The notes under the pieces were generated by a model. The model did no database searches. It saw only the letters and a list, made by a program, of their open reading frames with translations, and was not told the origin of the DNA. Of a stretch of DNA of 64,000 nucleotides, positions 41,814-53,495 are shown piece after piece. The position numbers and the translations under genes were made by a program. Every line of letters starts with the position of its first letter. Position 1 is the stretch's first letter. Source of the stretch: Pseudomonas sp. LS.1a (GTDB lineage: Bacteria; Pseudomonadota; Gammaproteobacteria; Pseudomonadales; Pseudomonadaceae); NCBI RefSeq assembly GCF_022533585.1, contig NZ_CP092827.1, forward strand, positions 4,752,001 to 4,816,000, read 5' to 3'.

Positions 41814-42593
41814 ATGCTGACGGTGATTTCCCCCGCCAAGACCCTCGATTACGACACCCCGCCGGTGACCGAGCGTTTCACCCTGCCCCAGTACCTGGAC
41901 GACTCCCAGGAACTGATCCAGCAACTGCGCGACCTGTCGCCGGCGCAGATCAGCGAACTGATGCACCTGTCCGACAAGCTCGCCGGCCTGAATGCCGCGC
42001 GCTTCGGCAGCTGGACCCCGGACTTCACCCCGGCCAATGCCAAGCAGGCGCTGCTGGCGTTCAAGGGTGACGTGTACACCGGCCTCGACGCCGAGAGCCT
42101 GGGCGAGGATGACTTCAGCTACGCCCAGCAGCACCTGCGCATGCTTTCGGGCCTGTACGGCCTGCTGCGCCCGCTCGACCTGATGCAACCCTACCGCCTG
42201 GAAATGGGCACCAAGCTGGCCAACGCCCGCGGCAAGGACCTGTACGCCTTCTGGGGCACACGCATCAGCGAATGGCTGAACCAGGCCCTGGCCGAACAGG
42301 GCGATGACGTGCTGCTGAACCTGGCCAGCAACGAGTATTTCAGTGCGGTGAAACGCAGTGCGCTCAAGGCCCGGGTGATCAACGTCGACTTCAAGGACCT
42401 GAAGAACGGCCAGTACAAGATCATCAGCTTCTACGCCAAGAAAGCCCGCGGCATGATGAGCCGCTTCGTCATCCAGCAGCGCATCAGTGACCCGGAGCAG
42501 CTCAAGCAGTTCGATGTGCAGGGGTACTACTACAGTGCCGAGCAGTCGAAGCCTGACCACCTGGTGTTCCTGCGCGATCATCCTTCCGAGTGA
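41814..42593 (+). CDS. yaaA: Peroxide stress protein YaaA (DUF328)
   Basis: Protein of 259 residues with [17 protein letters not shown] at the N-terminus, typical of YaaA, and downstream blocks [39 protein letters not shown] and [12 protein letters not shown]. In E. coli YaaA lowers free iron during hydrogen peroxide stress and has a DNA-binding fold. Start ATG 41814 with AGGAG eight bases upstream, rather than the frame opening at 41796. Confidence 0.95.
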   Translation: MLTVISPAKTLDYDTPPVTERFTLPQYLDDSQELIQQLRDLSPAQISELMHLSDKLAGLNAARFGSWTPDFTPANAKQALLAFKGDVYTGLDAESLGEDDFSYAQQHLRMLSGLYGLLRPLDLMQPYRLEMGTKLANARGKDLYAFWGTRISEWLNQALAEQGDDVLLNLASNEYFSAVKRSALKARVINVDFKDLKNGQYKIISFYAKKARGMMSRFVIQQRISDPEQLKQFDVQGYYYSAEQSKPDHLVFLRDHPSE

Positions 42594-42602
42594 TCCTGTC
42601 AC

Positions 42603-42694
42603 GCCCTCTTCGCGGCTGAAGCCGCTCCCACAGCCCCCCCACTGAACTCAAGACCAGTGCAAAACCTGTGGGAGCGGCTTTAGCCGCGAAGAGG
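42603..42694. repeat. REP pair downstream of yaaA
   Basis: CCTCTTCGCGGCTGAAGCCGCTCCCACAG and inverted CTGTGGGAGCGGCTTTAGCCGCGAAGAGG around a 34-nt centre. Arms are perfect complements over 29 nt, giving a long hairpin. Confidence 0.88.
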
Positions 42695-42813
42695 CCAGCA
42701 GCCATTACGCACCTCTCCTGCCCCGCAACAGGGCGCACTTCATATCGCCATTACGTCATAAACCTGGCGTCAATAAATCGCCACCACCCTACTTATAGCC
42801 AAACGCCATAAGA

Positions 42814-42822
42814 CCGTTCGTA
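42814..42822 (+). promoter_or_regulatory. AlgR-box-like sequence upstream of algD
   Basis: CCGTTCGTA matches 8 of 9 positions of the P. aeruginosa AlgR consensus CCGTTCGTC. It lies about 210 bp upstream of the predicted algD start of transcription; the P. aeruginosa sites are at several distances upstream and one near -50. Binding is inferred. Confidence 0.5.
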
Positions 42823-42990
42823 GCTTTTTTGACGAATTTTTCAAAATATTTTTCGATGCTGGCATAAAAATATCTCGCAACAGTTTCGCCCTTTATATAT
42901 CGGGGTAAAACACCCGTGTGCTATCAGATTGAAATTGTCCGCCACTGAAAAAATATTTAGAAATCTTTCATCCGCGCCGAACCCACTCCG

Positions 42991-43018
42991 GAACTTCTGC
43001 TACGACGAATCGCTCATA
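42991..43018 (+). promoter_or_regulatory. Sigma-22 (AlgU/AlgT, RpoE-type) promoter of the alginate operon
   Basis: GAACTT (42991-42996), 17 bp, TCATA (43014-43018) fits the extracytoplasmic consensus GAACTT-N16/17-TCnnA, and the sequence around -35 (CCGGAACTTC) is the same as at P. aeruginosa algD. Predicted start near 43025 gives a leader of about 430 nt. Confidence 0.82.
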
Positions 43019-43024
43019 GTGCCG

Positions 43025-43460
43025 TAACGATTTTCCTGCCCCCGGGCTGTGAGAGATGACTTACAAGTGACAACGGCAGGTATCCACTACCAGCCCCAAC
43101 AACTTCGACAGGTATGACAGGCACCCCCTGAAAACCCTGTCCACGCAGGAGAGACGCGTCCCTTACATATCGTCCTAGTGGTTGATTTCAAAGGATTTTT
43201 CCACTTGAAAAAACAAGCACAGCAACGCGCCATGTAGCGCATTGCAATAAAGACGGCTGCATTCCAGGGCACGTTTTTTAATTAATGGCTTTTTACTGCC
43301 ACATTTGAGTGCATAACTTTTTGCGCTCCGGATTTATTTTGCCTGCGCTCGGCGAAGTGTGCATTTCGCCATGGATCCGTGCGCCCGAAAACTGTTGTTA
43401 ATCAACCCAGCCCGGCTCTTCCCGGAGAGGCCGGCGTGATAAACACATGAGGTGATAGCG
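43025..43460 (+). other. Long 5' leader of the alginate operon
   Basis: AT-rich untranslated region between the predicted promoter and algD. No open frame with a ribosome binding site stands out. P. aeruginosa algD also has a leader of several hundred nucleotides that is a target of post-transcriptional control. The 300 bp upstream of the promoter (42700-42990) are also AT-rich and gene-free. Confidence 0.6.
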
Positions 43461-44777
43461 ATGCGTATCAGCATCTTTGGTTTGGGTTATGTGGGTGCAG
43501 TCTGTGCAGGCTGCCTGACGGCGCGAGGCCATGAAGTGATCGGTGTGGACGTGTCCAGCACCAAGATCGACCTGATCAATCAGGGCAAGTCCCCCATCGT
43601 CGAACCTGGCCTGGAAGCACTGCTGCAACAGGGCATCGCCAACGGCCGCCTGCGCGGTACTACCGATTTCGCCGAAGCCATCCGTGCCAGCGACGTATCG
43701 ATGATCTGCGTGGGTACCCCAAGCAAGAAGAACGGCGACCTGGGCCTGGAATACATCGAGTCGGTGTGCCGCGAAATCGGCTACGTACTGCGCGATAGCG
43801 AGCGCCGTCACACCATCGTGGTACGCAGCACCGTGCTGCCAGGCACCGTGAAGAACGTGGTGATCCCGATCCTCGAAGACTGCTCGGGCAAGAAAGCCGG
43901 CGTCGACTTCGGTGTCGCGGTCAACCCGGAATTCCTGCGTGAAAGCACCGCGATCAAGGACTACGACCAGCCACCGATGACCGTCATCGGCGAACTGGAC
44001 AGCGCCAGCGGCGACATCCTGCAGGCCCTGTACGAAGAGCTCGACGCACCGATCATCCGCAAGCCGATCGAAGTGGCCGAGATGATCAAGTACACCTGCA
44101 ACGTATGGCACGCCACCAAGGTCACCTTCGCCAACGAGATCGGCAACATCGCCAAAGCCGTAGGCGTGGATGGCCGTGAGGTGATGGACGTGGTCTGCCA
44201 GGACAAAGTGCTGAACCTGTCCCAGTACTACATGCGCCCTGGCTTCGCCTTCGGCGGCTCGTGCCTGCCCAAGGACGTGCGCGCCCTCACCTATCGTGCC
44301 GCCAGCCTCGATGTACGCGCACCGCTGCTCGACTCGCTGATGCGCAGCAACGAGTCGCAGGTGCAGAACGCCTTCGAGCTGATCGAAGCCCACGACAAGC
44401 GCAAGGTCGCCCTGCTCGGCCTGAGCTTCAAGGCCGGCACCGACGACCTGCGTGAAAGCCCGCTGGTGGAACTGGCCGAGCGCCTGATCGGCAAGGGCTA
44501 CCAGCTGGACATCTACGACGAGAACGTCCAGTACGCCCGCGTCCACGGCGCCAACAAGGACTACATCGAATCGAAGATCCCGCACGTGTCGTCGCTGCTC
44601 AACGCCGACTTCCAGAAGGTGATCGACAACGCCGACATCATCGTCCTGGGCAACCGTGACGAGCAGTTCCGTGCACTGGCCCAGCAAGCACCGGCCGGCA
44701 AGCACGTGATCGACCTGGTCGGCTTCATGAGCAAACCGACCTGCGCCACCAGCCGCACCGAAGGCATCTGCTGGTAA
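43461..44777 (+). CDS. algD: GDP-mannose 6-dehydrogenase AlgD
   Basis: Oxidises GDP-mannose to GDP-mannuronate, the committed step of alginate synthesis. The 438-residue product begins [17 protein letters not shown] (Rossmann GxGxxG) and carries the catalytic cysteine in [15 protein letters not shown] near residue 268. Start ATG 43461 has GAGGTG upstream. First gene of the twelve-gene alginate operon. The C-terminal end (TSRTEGICW) is two residues longer than the P. aeruginosa protein as I recall it. Confidence 0.98.
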   Translation: MRISIFGLGYVGAVCAGCLTARGHEVIGVDVSSTKIDLINQGKSPIVEPGLEALLQQGIANGRLRGTTDFAEAIRASDVSMICVGTPSKKNGDLGLEYIESVCREIGYVLRDSERRHTIVVRSTVLPGTVKNVVIPILEDCSGKKAGVDFGVAVNPEFLRESTAIKDYDQPPMTVIGELDSASGDILQALYEELDAPIIRKPIEVAEMIKYTCNVWHATKVTFANEIGNIAKAVGVDGREVMDVVCQDKVLNLSQYYMRPGFAFGGSCLPKDVRALTYRAASLDVRAPLLDSLMRSNESQVQNAFELIEAHDKRKVALLGLSFKAGTDDLRESPLVELAERLIGKGYQLDIYDENVQYARVHGANKDYIESKIPHVSSLLNADFQKVIDNADIIVLGNRDEQFRALAQQAPAGKHVIDLVGFMSKPTCATSRTEGICW

Positions 44778-44841
44778 GTGCTGGCCGGGCAGCGGGGGCC
44801 TCCCCACCCCCGCTGCCCACCTTTTCCCGAATTCTCGACGG

Positions 44842-46332
44842 ATGCTGAACATGCAAAGGCTCCAGACAGTGCTGTTGCAGTGCGCCGGTTGGCTGCTCTA
44901 CATGAGTCTGCTCATGCTGATCGCCCTGGCCCTGCCAGCCGATATCTTCGACTCGCAGTCGAAGCACTTCATCTTCCTGGTCGGCGCAGTCGGCATCTGG
45001 CGCTATTCCATGGGCGCCACCCATTTCATCCGCGGCATGATCTTCCTCTACGGCGTGTATCCGTACCTGCGCCGCAAGGTGCAGAAGATGGGCAAGGACA
45101 CCGACCCGTCCCACGTGTACCTGATGGTGACCAGCTTCCGCATCGAAGCACTCACCACCGCCCAGGTGTACAGCTCGGTGATCCGCGAAGCGATCAACTG
45201 TGGCTTCCCCACCACCGTGGTCTGCTCGCTGGTGGAAATGTCGGACGAACTGCTGGTGAAAAGCCTGTGGGCCAAATACAACCCGCCAGCCCACGTGAAG
45301 CTGGACATCGTGCGCATCGCCGGTACCGGCAAGCGTGACGGCCTGGCCTACGGCTTCCGTGCCATCTCGCGCATGCTGCCGGACGACAACGCCGTGGTGG
45401 CGGTGATCGACGGCGACACCGTGCTGGGCGATGGCGTGGTACGCAAGACCGTGCCGTGGTTCAAGCTGTTCCCCAACGTCGGCGGCCTGACCACCAACGA
45501 GTTCTGCGAAGTGCGTGGCGGCTACATCATGAGCGAGTGGCACAAGCTGCGCTTCGCCCAGCGCCACATCAACATGTGCTCGATGGCCCTGTCCAAGCGC
45601 GTGCTGACCATGACCGGGCGCATGTCGATGTTCCGCGCCAGCGTGGTGACCAACCCCGAGTTCATCGCCGACGTCGAAAGCGACTCGCTGATGCACTGGC
45701 GCCTGGGCCGCTTCAAGTTCCTTACCGGTGACGACAAGTCCAGCTGGTTCAGCCTGATGCGCCTGGGCTACGACACTTTCTACGTGCCGGACGCCGCCAT
45801 CAACACGGTCGAGCACCCGCCGGAGAAGAGCTTCCTCAAGGCCAGCCGCAAGCTGATGTACCGCTGGTACGGCAACAACCTGCGGCAGAACTCCCGCGCG
45901 CTTGGCCTGGGCCTGCGCCGCCTGGGGCTGTTCACCAGCATCGTCCTGTTCGACCAGCGCGTGTCGATGTGGACCAGCCTGCTGGGCCTGACCGTGGCGG
46001 TGATCGCCAGCCTCAAGTTCGGCCTGGGCTTCCTGCTGGTGTACCTGCTGTGGATCGGCATCACCCGCCTGATCCTCACCATCATGCTGCTGTGCTCCGG
46101 CCACAACGTAGGCCCGGCCTACCCGCTGATTCTCTATTACAACCAGATCATCGGCGCGCTGATGAAGATCTACGTGTTCTTCCGCCTCGACAAGCAGTCC
46201 TGGACGCGTCAGCCCACTGCCCTCAAGCGTGACCTCGCCAGCTTTCAACAATGGTTCAACACCTGGTCCTCGCGGACCATGACCTTCTCGGCTGCCAGCA
46301 TCTTCGTCGCTGTGCTGTTCATGGTCGTGTGA
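44842..46332 (+). CDS. alg8: Mannuronan synthase Alg8
   Basis: Inner-membrane family-2 glycosyltransferase that polymerises mannuronate from GDP-mannuronate. 496 residues: N-terminal membrane segments (about 10-40), a cytosolic GT domain with [20 protein letters not shown] and the QxxRW-like MYRWYGNN, and C-terminal membrane helices. Needs Alg44 with bound cyclic-di-GMP. ATG 44842 or 44851 may start it; the former is listed. Confidence 0.97.
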   Translation: MLNMQRLQTVLLQCAGWLLYMSLLMLIALALPADIFDSQSKHFIFLVGAVGIWRYSMGATHFIRGMIFLYGVYPYLRRKVQKMGKDTDPSHVYLMVTSFRIEALTTAQVYSSVIREAINCGFPTTVVCSLVEMSDELLVKSLWAKYNPPAHVKLDIVRIAGTGKRDGLAYGFRAISRMLPDDNAVVAVIDGDTVLGDGVVRKTVPWFKLFPNVGGLTTNEFCEVRGGYIMSEWHKLRFAQRHINMCSMALSKRVLTMTGRMSMFRASVVTNPEFIADVESDSLMHWRLGRFKFLTGDDKSSWFSLMRLGYDTFYVPDAAINTVEHPPEKSFLKASRKLMYRWYGNNLRQNSRALGLGLRRLGLFTSIVLFDQRVSMWTSLLGLTVAVIASLKFGLGFLLVYLLWIGITRLILTIMLLCSGHNVGPAYPLILYYNQIIGALMKIYVFFRLDKQSWTRQPTALKRDLASFQQWFNTWSSRTMTFSAASIFVAVLFMVV

Positions 46333-46368
46333 GCCCAACCCGGATCGGAACTAACAGGAACAAACCAC

Positions 46369-47535
46369 ATGAATACCGCCGTGAACGTCAACGTCGTGCA
46401 TGAGTCCGAAGCCCAGCGCCAGCATGCCCGGGTACGCATCCCCGCCAAGCTACGGTTCCTCGACCCTCAGCGCCAGGCCCACGATGTGAAGGTCGACGAC
46501 CTCTCTGCCGGTGGCCTGAGCTTCCACACCAAGCAACAACTGACGGTTGGCGACGTACTACGCGGACGGCTGCAGTTCACGGTCGACAACCTCGGCCTGT
46601 CGATGGACATCGAGTTCCAGGTGCGCTCCTACCACCCGGACAGTGGCCGCACCGGCGCGCAGTTCCAGAACCTCGAGCCACGCGACATCGCCACGCTGCG
46701 CCATATCATCACTTCGCACCTCTCGGGTGAGCTGATCACTGCCGGCGATGTGCTCAGCACCTTGCAGCGCGACAACTTCACCAAGGCACGCAAGCAGAAG
46801 GATGGCGGCAGTGGCCTGAGCGCCTTCGGCCGCCTCAAGGCGGTCACCGTCACCCTCGGCGTGTTCGTGGTCGGTGTCGCCGCCTTCGGCTTCATCGCCA
46901 AGTCGCTGTACGGCATGTACTTCGTCAGCCATGCCGAAGCCGGCGTGGTCGCAGTGCCCACCACCACCATCACCATGCCGCGCGACGGCACCGTGAACAG
47001 CCTGGTCGACAGCGGTGGGCAGATCGCCAAGGGCGCGCCACTGGCCAGCTTCACCACCAGCATGCTGGACATGCTCAAGGGCAACCTGGAGGACGCACAG
47101 CTGGAGCCGGCGAAGATCGAGGAACTGTTCGGCAAGCAGCTGTCCGGCACCCTTACCAGCCCATGTGATTGCGTGGTCGCCCGCCAGCTGGTGGACAACG
47201 GCCAGTACGCCGCCAAGGGCCAGCCGATCTTCCAGCTGATCCCGCGCACCACCAACCCGATGATCGAGGCGCGCTTCACCTACCGCCAGTTCGACGAGGT
47301 CAAGCCAGGTACCCGGGTCAACTTCCAGGTAGCCGGCGAAGACGAAGTGCGCACCGGCCAGATCGTCAGCAGCGCCAGCCTCAACAGCGAAGACCTGGCC
47401 GCCGACATCCGCGTGCAGATCAAGCCCGACAGCGCCCTGCCCGCCGAACTCGCCGGCCGCCCGGCTTCGGTCAACAGCGACCGTGGCCCGTCGCTGAACT
47501 GGCTGATCGACAAAGCCATGGCCCGTGGGCTGTAA
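46369..47535 (+). CDS. alg44: Alginate co-polymerase Alg44 (PilZ c-di-GMP receptor)
   Basis: 388 residues. The N-terminal PilZ domain has Arg17-xxx-Arg21 and Asp44-x-Ser46-xx-Gly49, the c-di-GMP-binding pattern, so ligand activation is likely intact. One membrane helix (about 160-185, VTLGVFVVGVAAFGFIAKS) is followed by a periplasmic membrane-fusion/HlyD-like domain with DNGQYAAKGQPIF. Bridges Alg8 to the periplasmic scaffold. Confidence 0.97.
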   Translation: MNTAVNVNVVHESEAQRQHARVRIPAKLRFLDPQRQAHDVKVDDLSAGGLSFHTKQQLTVGDVLRGRLQFTVDNLGLSMDIEFQVRSYHPDSGRTGAQFQNLEPRDIATLRHIITSHLSGELITAGDVLSTLQRDNFTKARKQKDGGSGLSAFGRLKAVTVTLGVFVVGVAAFGFIAKSLYGMYFVSHAEAGVVAVPTTTITMPRDGTVNSLVDSGGQIAKGAPLASFTTSMLDMLKGNLEDAQLEPAKIEELFGKQLSGTLTSPCDCVVARQLVDNGQYAAKGQPIFQLIPRTTNPMIEARFTYRQFDEVKPGTRVNFQVAGEDEVRTGQIVSSASLNSEDLAADIRVQIKPDSALPAELAGRPASVNSDRGPSLNWLIDKAMARGL

Positions 47536-47547
47536 GAGGATCACAAC

Positions 47548-48975
47548 ATGATTCCCTACAAGAAAAGCGCCAGCCTGGGCCTGTGTGCCCTGGCTGCAGC
47601 CATCACCCTGGCTGGCTGTGCCGGCCTGCCCGACCAGCGCCTGGCCAACGAAGCCATGAAGCGCGGTGACACGGCACTGGCCGAGCGCAACTACAAGGCC
47701 CTGGCCGACCTGGGCTACAGCGAAGCGCAAGTGGGCCTGGCCGACATCAAGGTCGCCACCCGCGACCCCGCGAAAATCAAGGAAGCCGAGGCCACCTACC
47801 GCGCCGCGGCCGCCATTTCGCCGCGTGCCCAGGCGCGCCTGGGCCGCCTGCTGGTGGCCAAGCCCGACAGCACCCAGGCCGAGCGCGAAGAAGCCGAGAC
47901 CCTGCTCAAGCAAGCCGCCAGGCAGGGCGAAAGCAACACCCTGATCCCGCTGGCGATGCTCTACCTGAGCTACCCGCAAAGCTTCCCCAAGGTCAACGCG
48001 CAACAGCAGATCGACCAGTGGCGCGCCGGCGGCAACCCGGAAGCGGGCCTGGCCCAGGTGCTGCTGTACCGCACCCAGGGCACCTACGACCAGCACCTGG
48101 GCGAAGTGGAGAACATCTGCAAGGCCGCGCTGAACAGCACCGACATCTGCTACGTCGAGCTGGCCACCGTGTACCAGAAGCGTGGCCAGGCCGACCAGCA
48201 GGCCGCCCTGCTCGGCCAGCTCAAGGCTGCCTACGCCCGTGGTGCAGTACCGGCCACCCGGGTCGACAGCGTTGCCCGGGTACTGGCTGACCGCAGCCTC
48301 GGCCAGACCGACGAGAAAACCGCCAAGGACCTGCTCGAACAGGTAGCCCCGGCCAACCCGGCGTCCTGGGTCAGCCTGGCGCAGCTGGTGTACGACTTCC
48401 CCGAGCTGGGCGATACCGACCAGCTGATGGCCTACATCGACAAAGGCCGCGAAGCTGAACAGCCACGCGCCGAACTGTTGCTGGGCCGCCTGTACTACGA
48501 AGGCAAGACCGTACCTGCGGATGCGGCCAAAGCCGAACAACACCTGCAGGCTGCCGCCGACGCCGGCGAAGTCAGCGCCCATTACTACCTGGGCCAGCTC
48601 TACCGCCGCGGCTACCTGGGCAACGTCGAGCCGCAAAAGGCCGTCGACCACCTGCTGGCCGCCGCCCGCGGTGGGCAGAACAGCGCCGACTATGCCCTGG
48701 CCCAGCTGTTCAGCGAAGGCCACGGCATTCGCCCGCAACCGGGTAACGCCTGGGTCTTCGCCCAGCTGGCCCAGGTCAACCCGACGCCACAGTCCGCTGA
48801 ACTGCTGCAGCAGCTCGACCAGCAACTCACGCCTGACCAGCGCAGCCAGGCCCAGCAACTGCTGGCCCAAGAAAAACAGGCGCGCGGCAGCATGAGCCAA
48901 GGCGCCAACAGCACCTTGGCCATCGAAGCCCTGCAAGACGACGAAAAAGAAGTAACCGGTGAGGACTCGCTATGA
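47548..48975 (+). CDS. algK: Alginate secretion lipoprotein AlgK
   Basis: Outer-membrane lipoprotein of 475 residues, lipobox LAGC at Cys24, and a superhelix of Sel1/TPR-like repeats (for example [40 protein letters not shown]). It positions the AlgE pore and ties it to AlgX and Alg44. Stop overlaps the algE ATG. Confidence 0.96.
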   Translation: MIPYKKSASLGLCALAAAITLAGCAGLPDQRLANEAMKRGDTALAERNYKALADLGYSEAQVGLADIKVATRDPAKIKEAEATYRAAAAISPRAQARLGRLLVAKPDSTQAEREEAETLLKQAARQGESNTLIPLAMLYLSYPQSFPKVNAQQQIDQWRAGGNPEAGLAQVLLYRTQGTYDQHLGEVENICKAALNSTDICYVELATVYQKRGQADQQAALLGQLKAAYARGAVPATRVDSVARVLADRSLGQTDEKTAKDLLEQVAPANPASWVSLAQLVYDFPELGDTDQLMAYIDKGREAEQPRAELLLGRLYYEGKTVPADAAKAEQHLQAAADAGEVSAHYYLGQLYRRGYLGNVEPQKAVDHLLAAARGGQNSADYALAQLFSEGHGIRPQPGNAWVFAQLAQVNPTPQSAELLQQLDQQLTPDQRSQAQQLLAQEKQARGSMSQGANSTLAIEALQDDEKEVTGEDSL

Positions 48976-50450
48976 CGCTCAATCCCCTCGTGAAAGCTGG
49001 CATCGGCCTGAGCTTCGCCCTGCTGTGGTCCTGCCCGACCCTGGCGGCAATGACCGCTGAAAAGAACTTCGGCCTGGATGTGAAAATCACCGGCCAGTCG
49101 GAAGACGACCGTGACCTGGGCACCCGCTCCGGCGGCGACGTCAACGGCCTCGGTCTCGATCTGCGCCCCTGGGTATATGGCGAGCGTGGCAACTGGAGCG
49201 CCTATGCCATGGGCCAGGCCGTCACCGCCACCGACACCATCGAAACCGACACCCTGCGCCAGAACGACGACGGCACCAGCACCGACACCGCCGCCGACGG
49301 CCGCGAGCAGGACAAGAGCTACCTGGCCATGCGCGAATTCTGGGTCGGCTACAGCGGCCTCACCGCCTACCCTGGCGAGCAACTGCGTTTCGGTCGCCAG
49401 CGCCTGCGCAGCGACGATGGCATGTGGCGTGACACCAACATCGAGGCGCTGAACTGGACCTTCGACACCACGTTGCTCAAGGCCGACCTGGGTGTGGCCC
49501 AGCGCTTCAGCGAATACCGCACCGACCTCACCGAGCTGGCCCCGGAAGACAAGGACCGCACACACCTCTACGGCAACGTCGCCACGCAGTGGACCCCTGG
49601 CCACTGGGTCGGCGTACGCGCCCACCACACCCACGACGGCGGCAGCCTGAAGAACCCGGGCGAAACCGTCGATGCGCTGGACAAGACCCGCACCGGCGAC
49701 CTCACCTGGCTGGGCCTGGAAGCCAACAGCGACGCCTACAACTGGCGCAACGATCACACCGTCAACTACTGGGGCAGCGTCACCTGGCTGACCGGTGACC
49801 GCGACACCCTCAGCAGCCAGGTCGTCGGCGACCAGACCGTGGCCACCGGCAAGCAGAGCGGTGACGTCAACGCCTGGGCCACCGACTTCGGCGTCCGCCT
49901 GCGCCTCGACCCGCAATGGCAGGTTGGTGCGGCCTACGCCCGTGGCAGCGGCGGTGGTGGCGACGACGGTTCGAGCAACTACGAGCAGACCGGCCTGGAG
50001 AGCAACCGCTCCAACTACACCGGTACCCGTTCGCGCGTACACCGCTTTGGTGAAGCCTTCCGTGGCGAGCTGGGCAACCTGCAGGCGGCCACCCTGTTCG
50101 CCTCCTGGCAGCTGCGCGACGACTACGACGCCAGCTTCATCTACCACAAGTTCTGGCGTGTCGATGGCAACCAGAACATCGGTTCCAGCGGCATCAACGC
50201 GGTGGTCAACGACAACGGTGTGAACCGCCCACTGGTCGATGGCGAAAAAGACCTTGGCCAGGAGATGGACGTGGTCGTGACCAAGTACTTCAAGCAAGGC
50301 CTGCTGCCAGCTTCGATGAGCCAGGCCATCGACGAGCCATCTGCCCTGGTGCGTCTGCGTGCCGGTGTGTTCAAGCCGGGCGATGCCTACGGCAAGGAAG
50401 CGGACTCGTACATGCACCGCGCCTTCGTCGATGTGATCTGGCGCTTCTGA
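48972..50450 (+). CDS. algE: Alginate outer-membrane porin AlgE
   Basis: Outer-membrane beta-barrel of 492 residues with a signal peptide (ending near TLAAM), alternating hydrophobic/polar strands and a terminal phenylalanine (DVIWRF), the beta-barrel assembly signal. In P. aeruginosa it is an 18-strand anion-lined channel for alginate. Loops are rich in Asp, Gly and Ser. Confidence 0.95.
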   Translation: MTLNPLVKAGIGLSFALLWSCPTLAAMTAEKNFGLDVKITGQSEDDRDLGTRSGGDVNGLGLDLRPWVYGERGNWSAYAMGQAVTATDTIETDTLRQNDDGTSTDTAADGREQDKSYLAMREFWVGYSGLTAYPGEQLRFGRQRLRSDDGMWRDTNIEALNWTFDTTLLKADLGVAQRFSEYRTDLTELAPEDKDRTHLYGNVATQWTPGHWVGVRAHHTHDGGSLKNPGETVDALDKTRTGDLTWLGLEANSDAYNWRNDHTVNYWGSVTWLTGDRDTLSSQVVGDQTVATGKQSGDVNAWATDFGVRLRLDPQWQVGAAYARGSGGGGDDGSSNYEQTGLESNRSNYTGTRSRVHRFGEAFRGELGNLQAATLFASWQLRDDYDASFIYHKFWRVDGNQNIGSSGINAVVNDNGVNRPLVDGEKDLGQEMDVVVTKYFKQGLLPASMSQAIDEPSALVRLRAGVFKPGDAYGKEADSYMHRAFVDVIWRF

Positions 50451-50472
50451 GGCCGGTAGAGGACTTACCGTT

Positions 50473-52032
50473 ATGAACCTTCACCCGCACTTACGCCACA
50501 GCCTGTTGGCCAGCGCCTTGCTGCTGGCCAGTGGCCTGGTCGCTGCCGCAGAACCCCAGGTGATCGCCAAGGAACTGCAGCAAGCCAAGACCTATACGGT
50601 CTCCAGCGCACCGATCGAGCCGCTGCACATGGACCCGCCGAAGCTGCCTGACCTGACCGGCTACACCTTTGATGCGGTGCAGAAAAAAATCGACCGCCGC
50701 CACAAGGGCAAGGTCAGCCTGCGCCGCATGTTCCAGGAGGATACCCTCAAGGAATTCGTCGGTGGCGACAACAAGGCGGCCGAGTGGGTCCAGCGCCAGC
50801 ATGGCATTCCGCAGGCGATCTTCGTCGATGACGGCCATGTCGACCTGGTCGAACTGAGCAAGAAGGTACCCAGGCAGTACCTCAGCGAAGTCGAGCCGGG
50901 CGTTTACCTGGCGCGCCTGCCGATCGTGGTCGGGCCGAAGGGCATCCTCGAGATCGACGGTAAGGTCAAGCAACTGCGCCTGTCCCAGGAAGGCGGTTCG
51001 TTCCTGGTCAACGACGGCAAGCTGTTCGTCACCGACACCCAGGTGACCGGCTGGCGGGAAAAGGACAACGGCCCGGCGACCTTCCGCTCGCCCAAGGAAT
51101 TCCGCCCGTTCCTGCTGTCGTGGGGCGGCACCGAGACCTACATCGTCAATACGAAAATGGCCAGCTTCGGCTATGCCAAGTCCAAGTCGTATGGCGTGAG
51201 TATCTCGCAGTACACGCCGAACATGGCCAAGCGCATGGGCCGCCCTGAACCCACCGGCTGGATCATCGGCTCCGAGTTCAGCGACATGTGGTACGGCTTC
51301 TACTGCTACGAGACCCAGGACTTCGTGGTCAAGGACAGCACCTACCGCGACAACATCGTCTACGGCATCGACCCGCACGACCGCTCGCACCGGCTGATCA
51401 TCGCCGGCAACACGGTGTACGGCACCAAGAAGAAGCACGGCATCATCGTGTCGCGTGAGGTCAACGACAGCTGGATCATCAACAACAAGAGCTTCGACAA
51501 CAAGCTCTCGGGCGTGGTGATCGACCGTAACAGCGTCAACAACCTGATCGCCTACAACGAGATCTACCGCAACCACACCGACGGTATCACCCTGTACGAA
51601 AGCGGCGACAACCTGATCTGGGGCAACAAGCTGATCAACAACCGCCGCCACGGCATCCGCGTGCGTAACAGCGTGAACATTCGCCTGTACGAAAACGTCG
51701 CCATGGCCAACGGCCTGGTGGGTGTGTACGGCCACATCAAGGACCTGTCCGATACCGACCGCGACATCGCCCTCGACCCGTTCGACACCAAGGTGTCGCT
51801 GATTCTGGTCGGTGGCGAACTGTCGGCCAACGGCTCCGGCCCACTGTCGATCGACTCGCCACTGTCGGTCGAACTGTACAAGGTGTCCATGCTCGCCCCG
51901 CGCAAGGCCAGCGGCATCAGCCTCAACGGCGTCCTCGGCGAACGCCAGGACGAAATCCTCGACCTGCTGGTACGCCAGCAAAAGGCTGTGCTGATCGACC
52001 CGGTCGAACGCCAGACCGAAATGATCGATTAA
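50473..52032 (+). CDS. algG: Mannuronan C5-epimerase AlgG
   Basis: Periplasmic right-handed beta-helix enzyme that converts mannuronate to guluronate in the polymer and protects it from AlgL. 519 residues with signal peptide; repeats of the parallel beta-helix (for example GVVIDRNSVNNLIAYNEIYRN, GIRVRNSVNIRLYENV) and the catalytic GIDPHDRSHRL segment are visible. Confidence 0.96.
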   Translation: MNLHPHLRHSLLASALLLASGLVAAAEPQVIAKELQQAKTYTVSSAPIEPLHMDPPKLPDLTGYTFDAVQKKIDRRHKGKVSLRRMFQEDTLKEFVGGDNKAAEWVQRQHGIPQAIFVDDGHVDLVELSKKVPRQYLSEVEPGVYLARLPIVVGPKGILEIDGKVKQLRLSQEGGSFLVNDGKLFVTDTQVTGWREKDNGPATFRSPKEFRPFLLSWGGTETYIVNTKMASFGYAKSKSYGVSISQYTPNMAKRMGRPEPTGWIIGSEFSDMWYGFYCYETQDFVVKDSTYRDNIVYGIDPHDRSHRLIIAGNTVYGTKKKHGIIVSREVNDSWIINNKSFDNKLSGVVIDRNSVNNLIAYNEIYRNHTDGITLYESGDNLIWGNKLINNRRHGIRVRNSVNIRLYENVAMANGLVGVYGHIKDLSDTDRDIALDPFDTKVSLILVGGELSANGSGPLSIDSPLSVELYKVSMLAPRKASGISLNGVLGERQDEILDLLVRQQKAVLIDPVERQTEMID

Positions 52033-52045
52033 GGAAGCCCAGACC

Positions 52046-53488
52046 ATGACGCCACATCTGATGAAACTGCTGGGCCTGTCCGCCGCCCTCCTGGCGATCA
52101 GCCAGGGCGTGCGCGCCGAAGACGTCAAGGCCCCCACCTTCAGCGCCGAGCCCTGCTGCCAGCTGTGCCCTGAAGCACATGACGCCAGCCGCTACACAAC
52201 CCGCTACCAGCAGAACTTCACCACGCTGGTGCAGGCCCAGGGCGACTGGCTGTTCCGTACCCGCGAAGACCTGCGCACCGAGTTCAACACCACCCCTGCC
52301 GGCTACAAGCGCCTGCAGCAGGTGCACGACGCGTTCAAGAAGCGCGGCGTGGAACTGGTGGTGGTGTACCAGCCGACCCGTGGCCTGGTGAACCGCAACA
52401 TGCTCAACCCGGCGGAAAAAGCCGCCTTCGACTACCAGAAGGCCCTGGGCAACTACCAGGCCATGCTCAAGCGCTTCGCCAGCATGGGCTACAACGTGCC
52501 CGACCTGTCGCCACTGACCAACGAACAGCTGGCCGCTGCCGACCAGGGCAAGGACTTCTACTTCCGTGGCGACCAGCACTGGACGCCGTATGGCGCCGAG
52601 CGTGCGGCGAAGATCGTGGCCGACACCGTGCACAAGATGCCGGCCTTCGAAGGCATCCCGCGCAAGGAGTTCGAGACGAAGAAGTCCGGGCGCATGGGCA
52701 AGACCGGCACCTTGCATAACGTCGCCGGCCAGCTCTGTGGCACCAGTTACGCCGTTCAGTACATGGACCAGTTCGCCACCGAGCCGAAAGGCTCCGACGG
52801 TGGCGGTGACGACCTGTTCGGTGACGCCGGCAACGCGCAGATCACGTTGGTGGGTACCAGTCACAGCGGCAAGAACTACAACTTTGCGGGCTTCCTGCAA
52901 CAGTACATTGGTGCCGATGTATTGAACGTGGCCTTCCCTGGCGGTGGCCTGGAAGGCTCGATGATCCAGTACCTGGGCAGCGAAGAATTCCAGAAGAACC
53001 CGCCGAAGATCCTGATCTGGGAATTCTCCCCGCTGTATCGCCTGGACCAGGAAACCATCTGGCGGCAAATCCTTGGCCTGCTCGACGACGGCTGCGATGA
53101 CCGCCCGGCCCTGATGAGCGCCAGCGCCACCCTCAAGCCCGGCAAGAACGAGCTGATGGTCAACGGCAAGGGTGGCGTGCTCAAGGACCTGGTCAACCGC
53201 AACATACAAATGGACGTGAAGTTCGAAGACCCGTCGGTGAAGGTGCTGCAGGCCACCCTCTGGTACCTCAACGGCCGCCACGAGGACATCAAGCTGGAGA
53301 AACCGGAAACCTCCGACACCGACGGCCGCTTCGTCTTCCAGATGCGCGAAGACGAGGACTGGGCCAGCCAGAGCCTGTTGGCGTTCGAGGTGCAGGGGCC
53401 GGAAAGCGGTACCCAGAAGGTCGAAGCCAAGCTCTGCAAACGCAACAACTTCGCCGTGCCCGCGCAGACCGCGCAGGCCGGCCAGTGA
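52046..53488 (+). CDS. algX: Alginate O-acetyltransferase AlgX
   Basis: Periplasmic protein of 480 residues with an SGNH-hydrolase-like domain and a C-terminal carbohydrate-binding module. Catalytic dyad/triad: Asp176-x-His178 in RGDQHWTP and the nucleophile in GTSHSGKN (Ser about 272). It transfers acetyl groups to mannuronate and is part of the secretion scaffold with AlgK. Signal peptide ends near VRA/ED. Confidence 0.96.
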   Translation: MTPHLMKLLGLSAALLAISQGVRAEDVKAPTFSAEPCCQLCPEAHDASRYTTRYQQNFTTLVQAQGDWLFRTREDLRTEFNTTPAGYKRLQQVHDAFKKRGVELVVVYQPTRGLVNRNMLNPAEKAAFDYQKALGNYQAMLKRFASMGYNVPDLSPLTNEQLAAADQGKDFYFRGDQHWTPYGAERAAKIVADTVHKMPAFEGIPRKEFETKKSGRMGKTGTLHNVAGQLCGTSYAVQYMDQFATEPKGSDGGGDDLFGDAGNAQITLVGTSHSGKNYNFAGFLQQYIGADVLNVAFPGGGLEGSMIQYLGSEEFQKNPPKILIWEFSPLYRLDQETIWRQILGLLDDGCDDRPALMSASATLKPGKNELMVNGKGGVLKDLVNRNIQMDVKFEDPSVKVLQATLWYLNGRHEDIKLEKPETSDTDGRFVFQMREDEDWASQSLLAFEVQGPESGTQKVEAKLCKRNNFAVPAQTAQAGQ

Positions 53489-53495
53489 GGCGACC

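Noticed and set aside
43360..43400. RsmA/CsrA-type site in the algD leader
   Set aside because: A near match to CANGGAYG around CATGGATC lacks the final G and I could not show it in a hairpin loop.
46558..48936. A 792-codon minus-strand frame
   Set aside because: Antisense to alg44 and algK, with typical shadow composition and no ribosome binding site.
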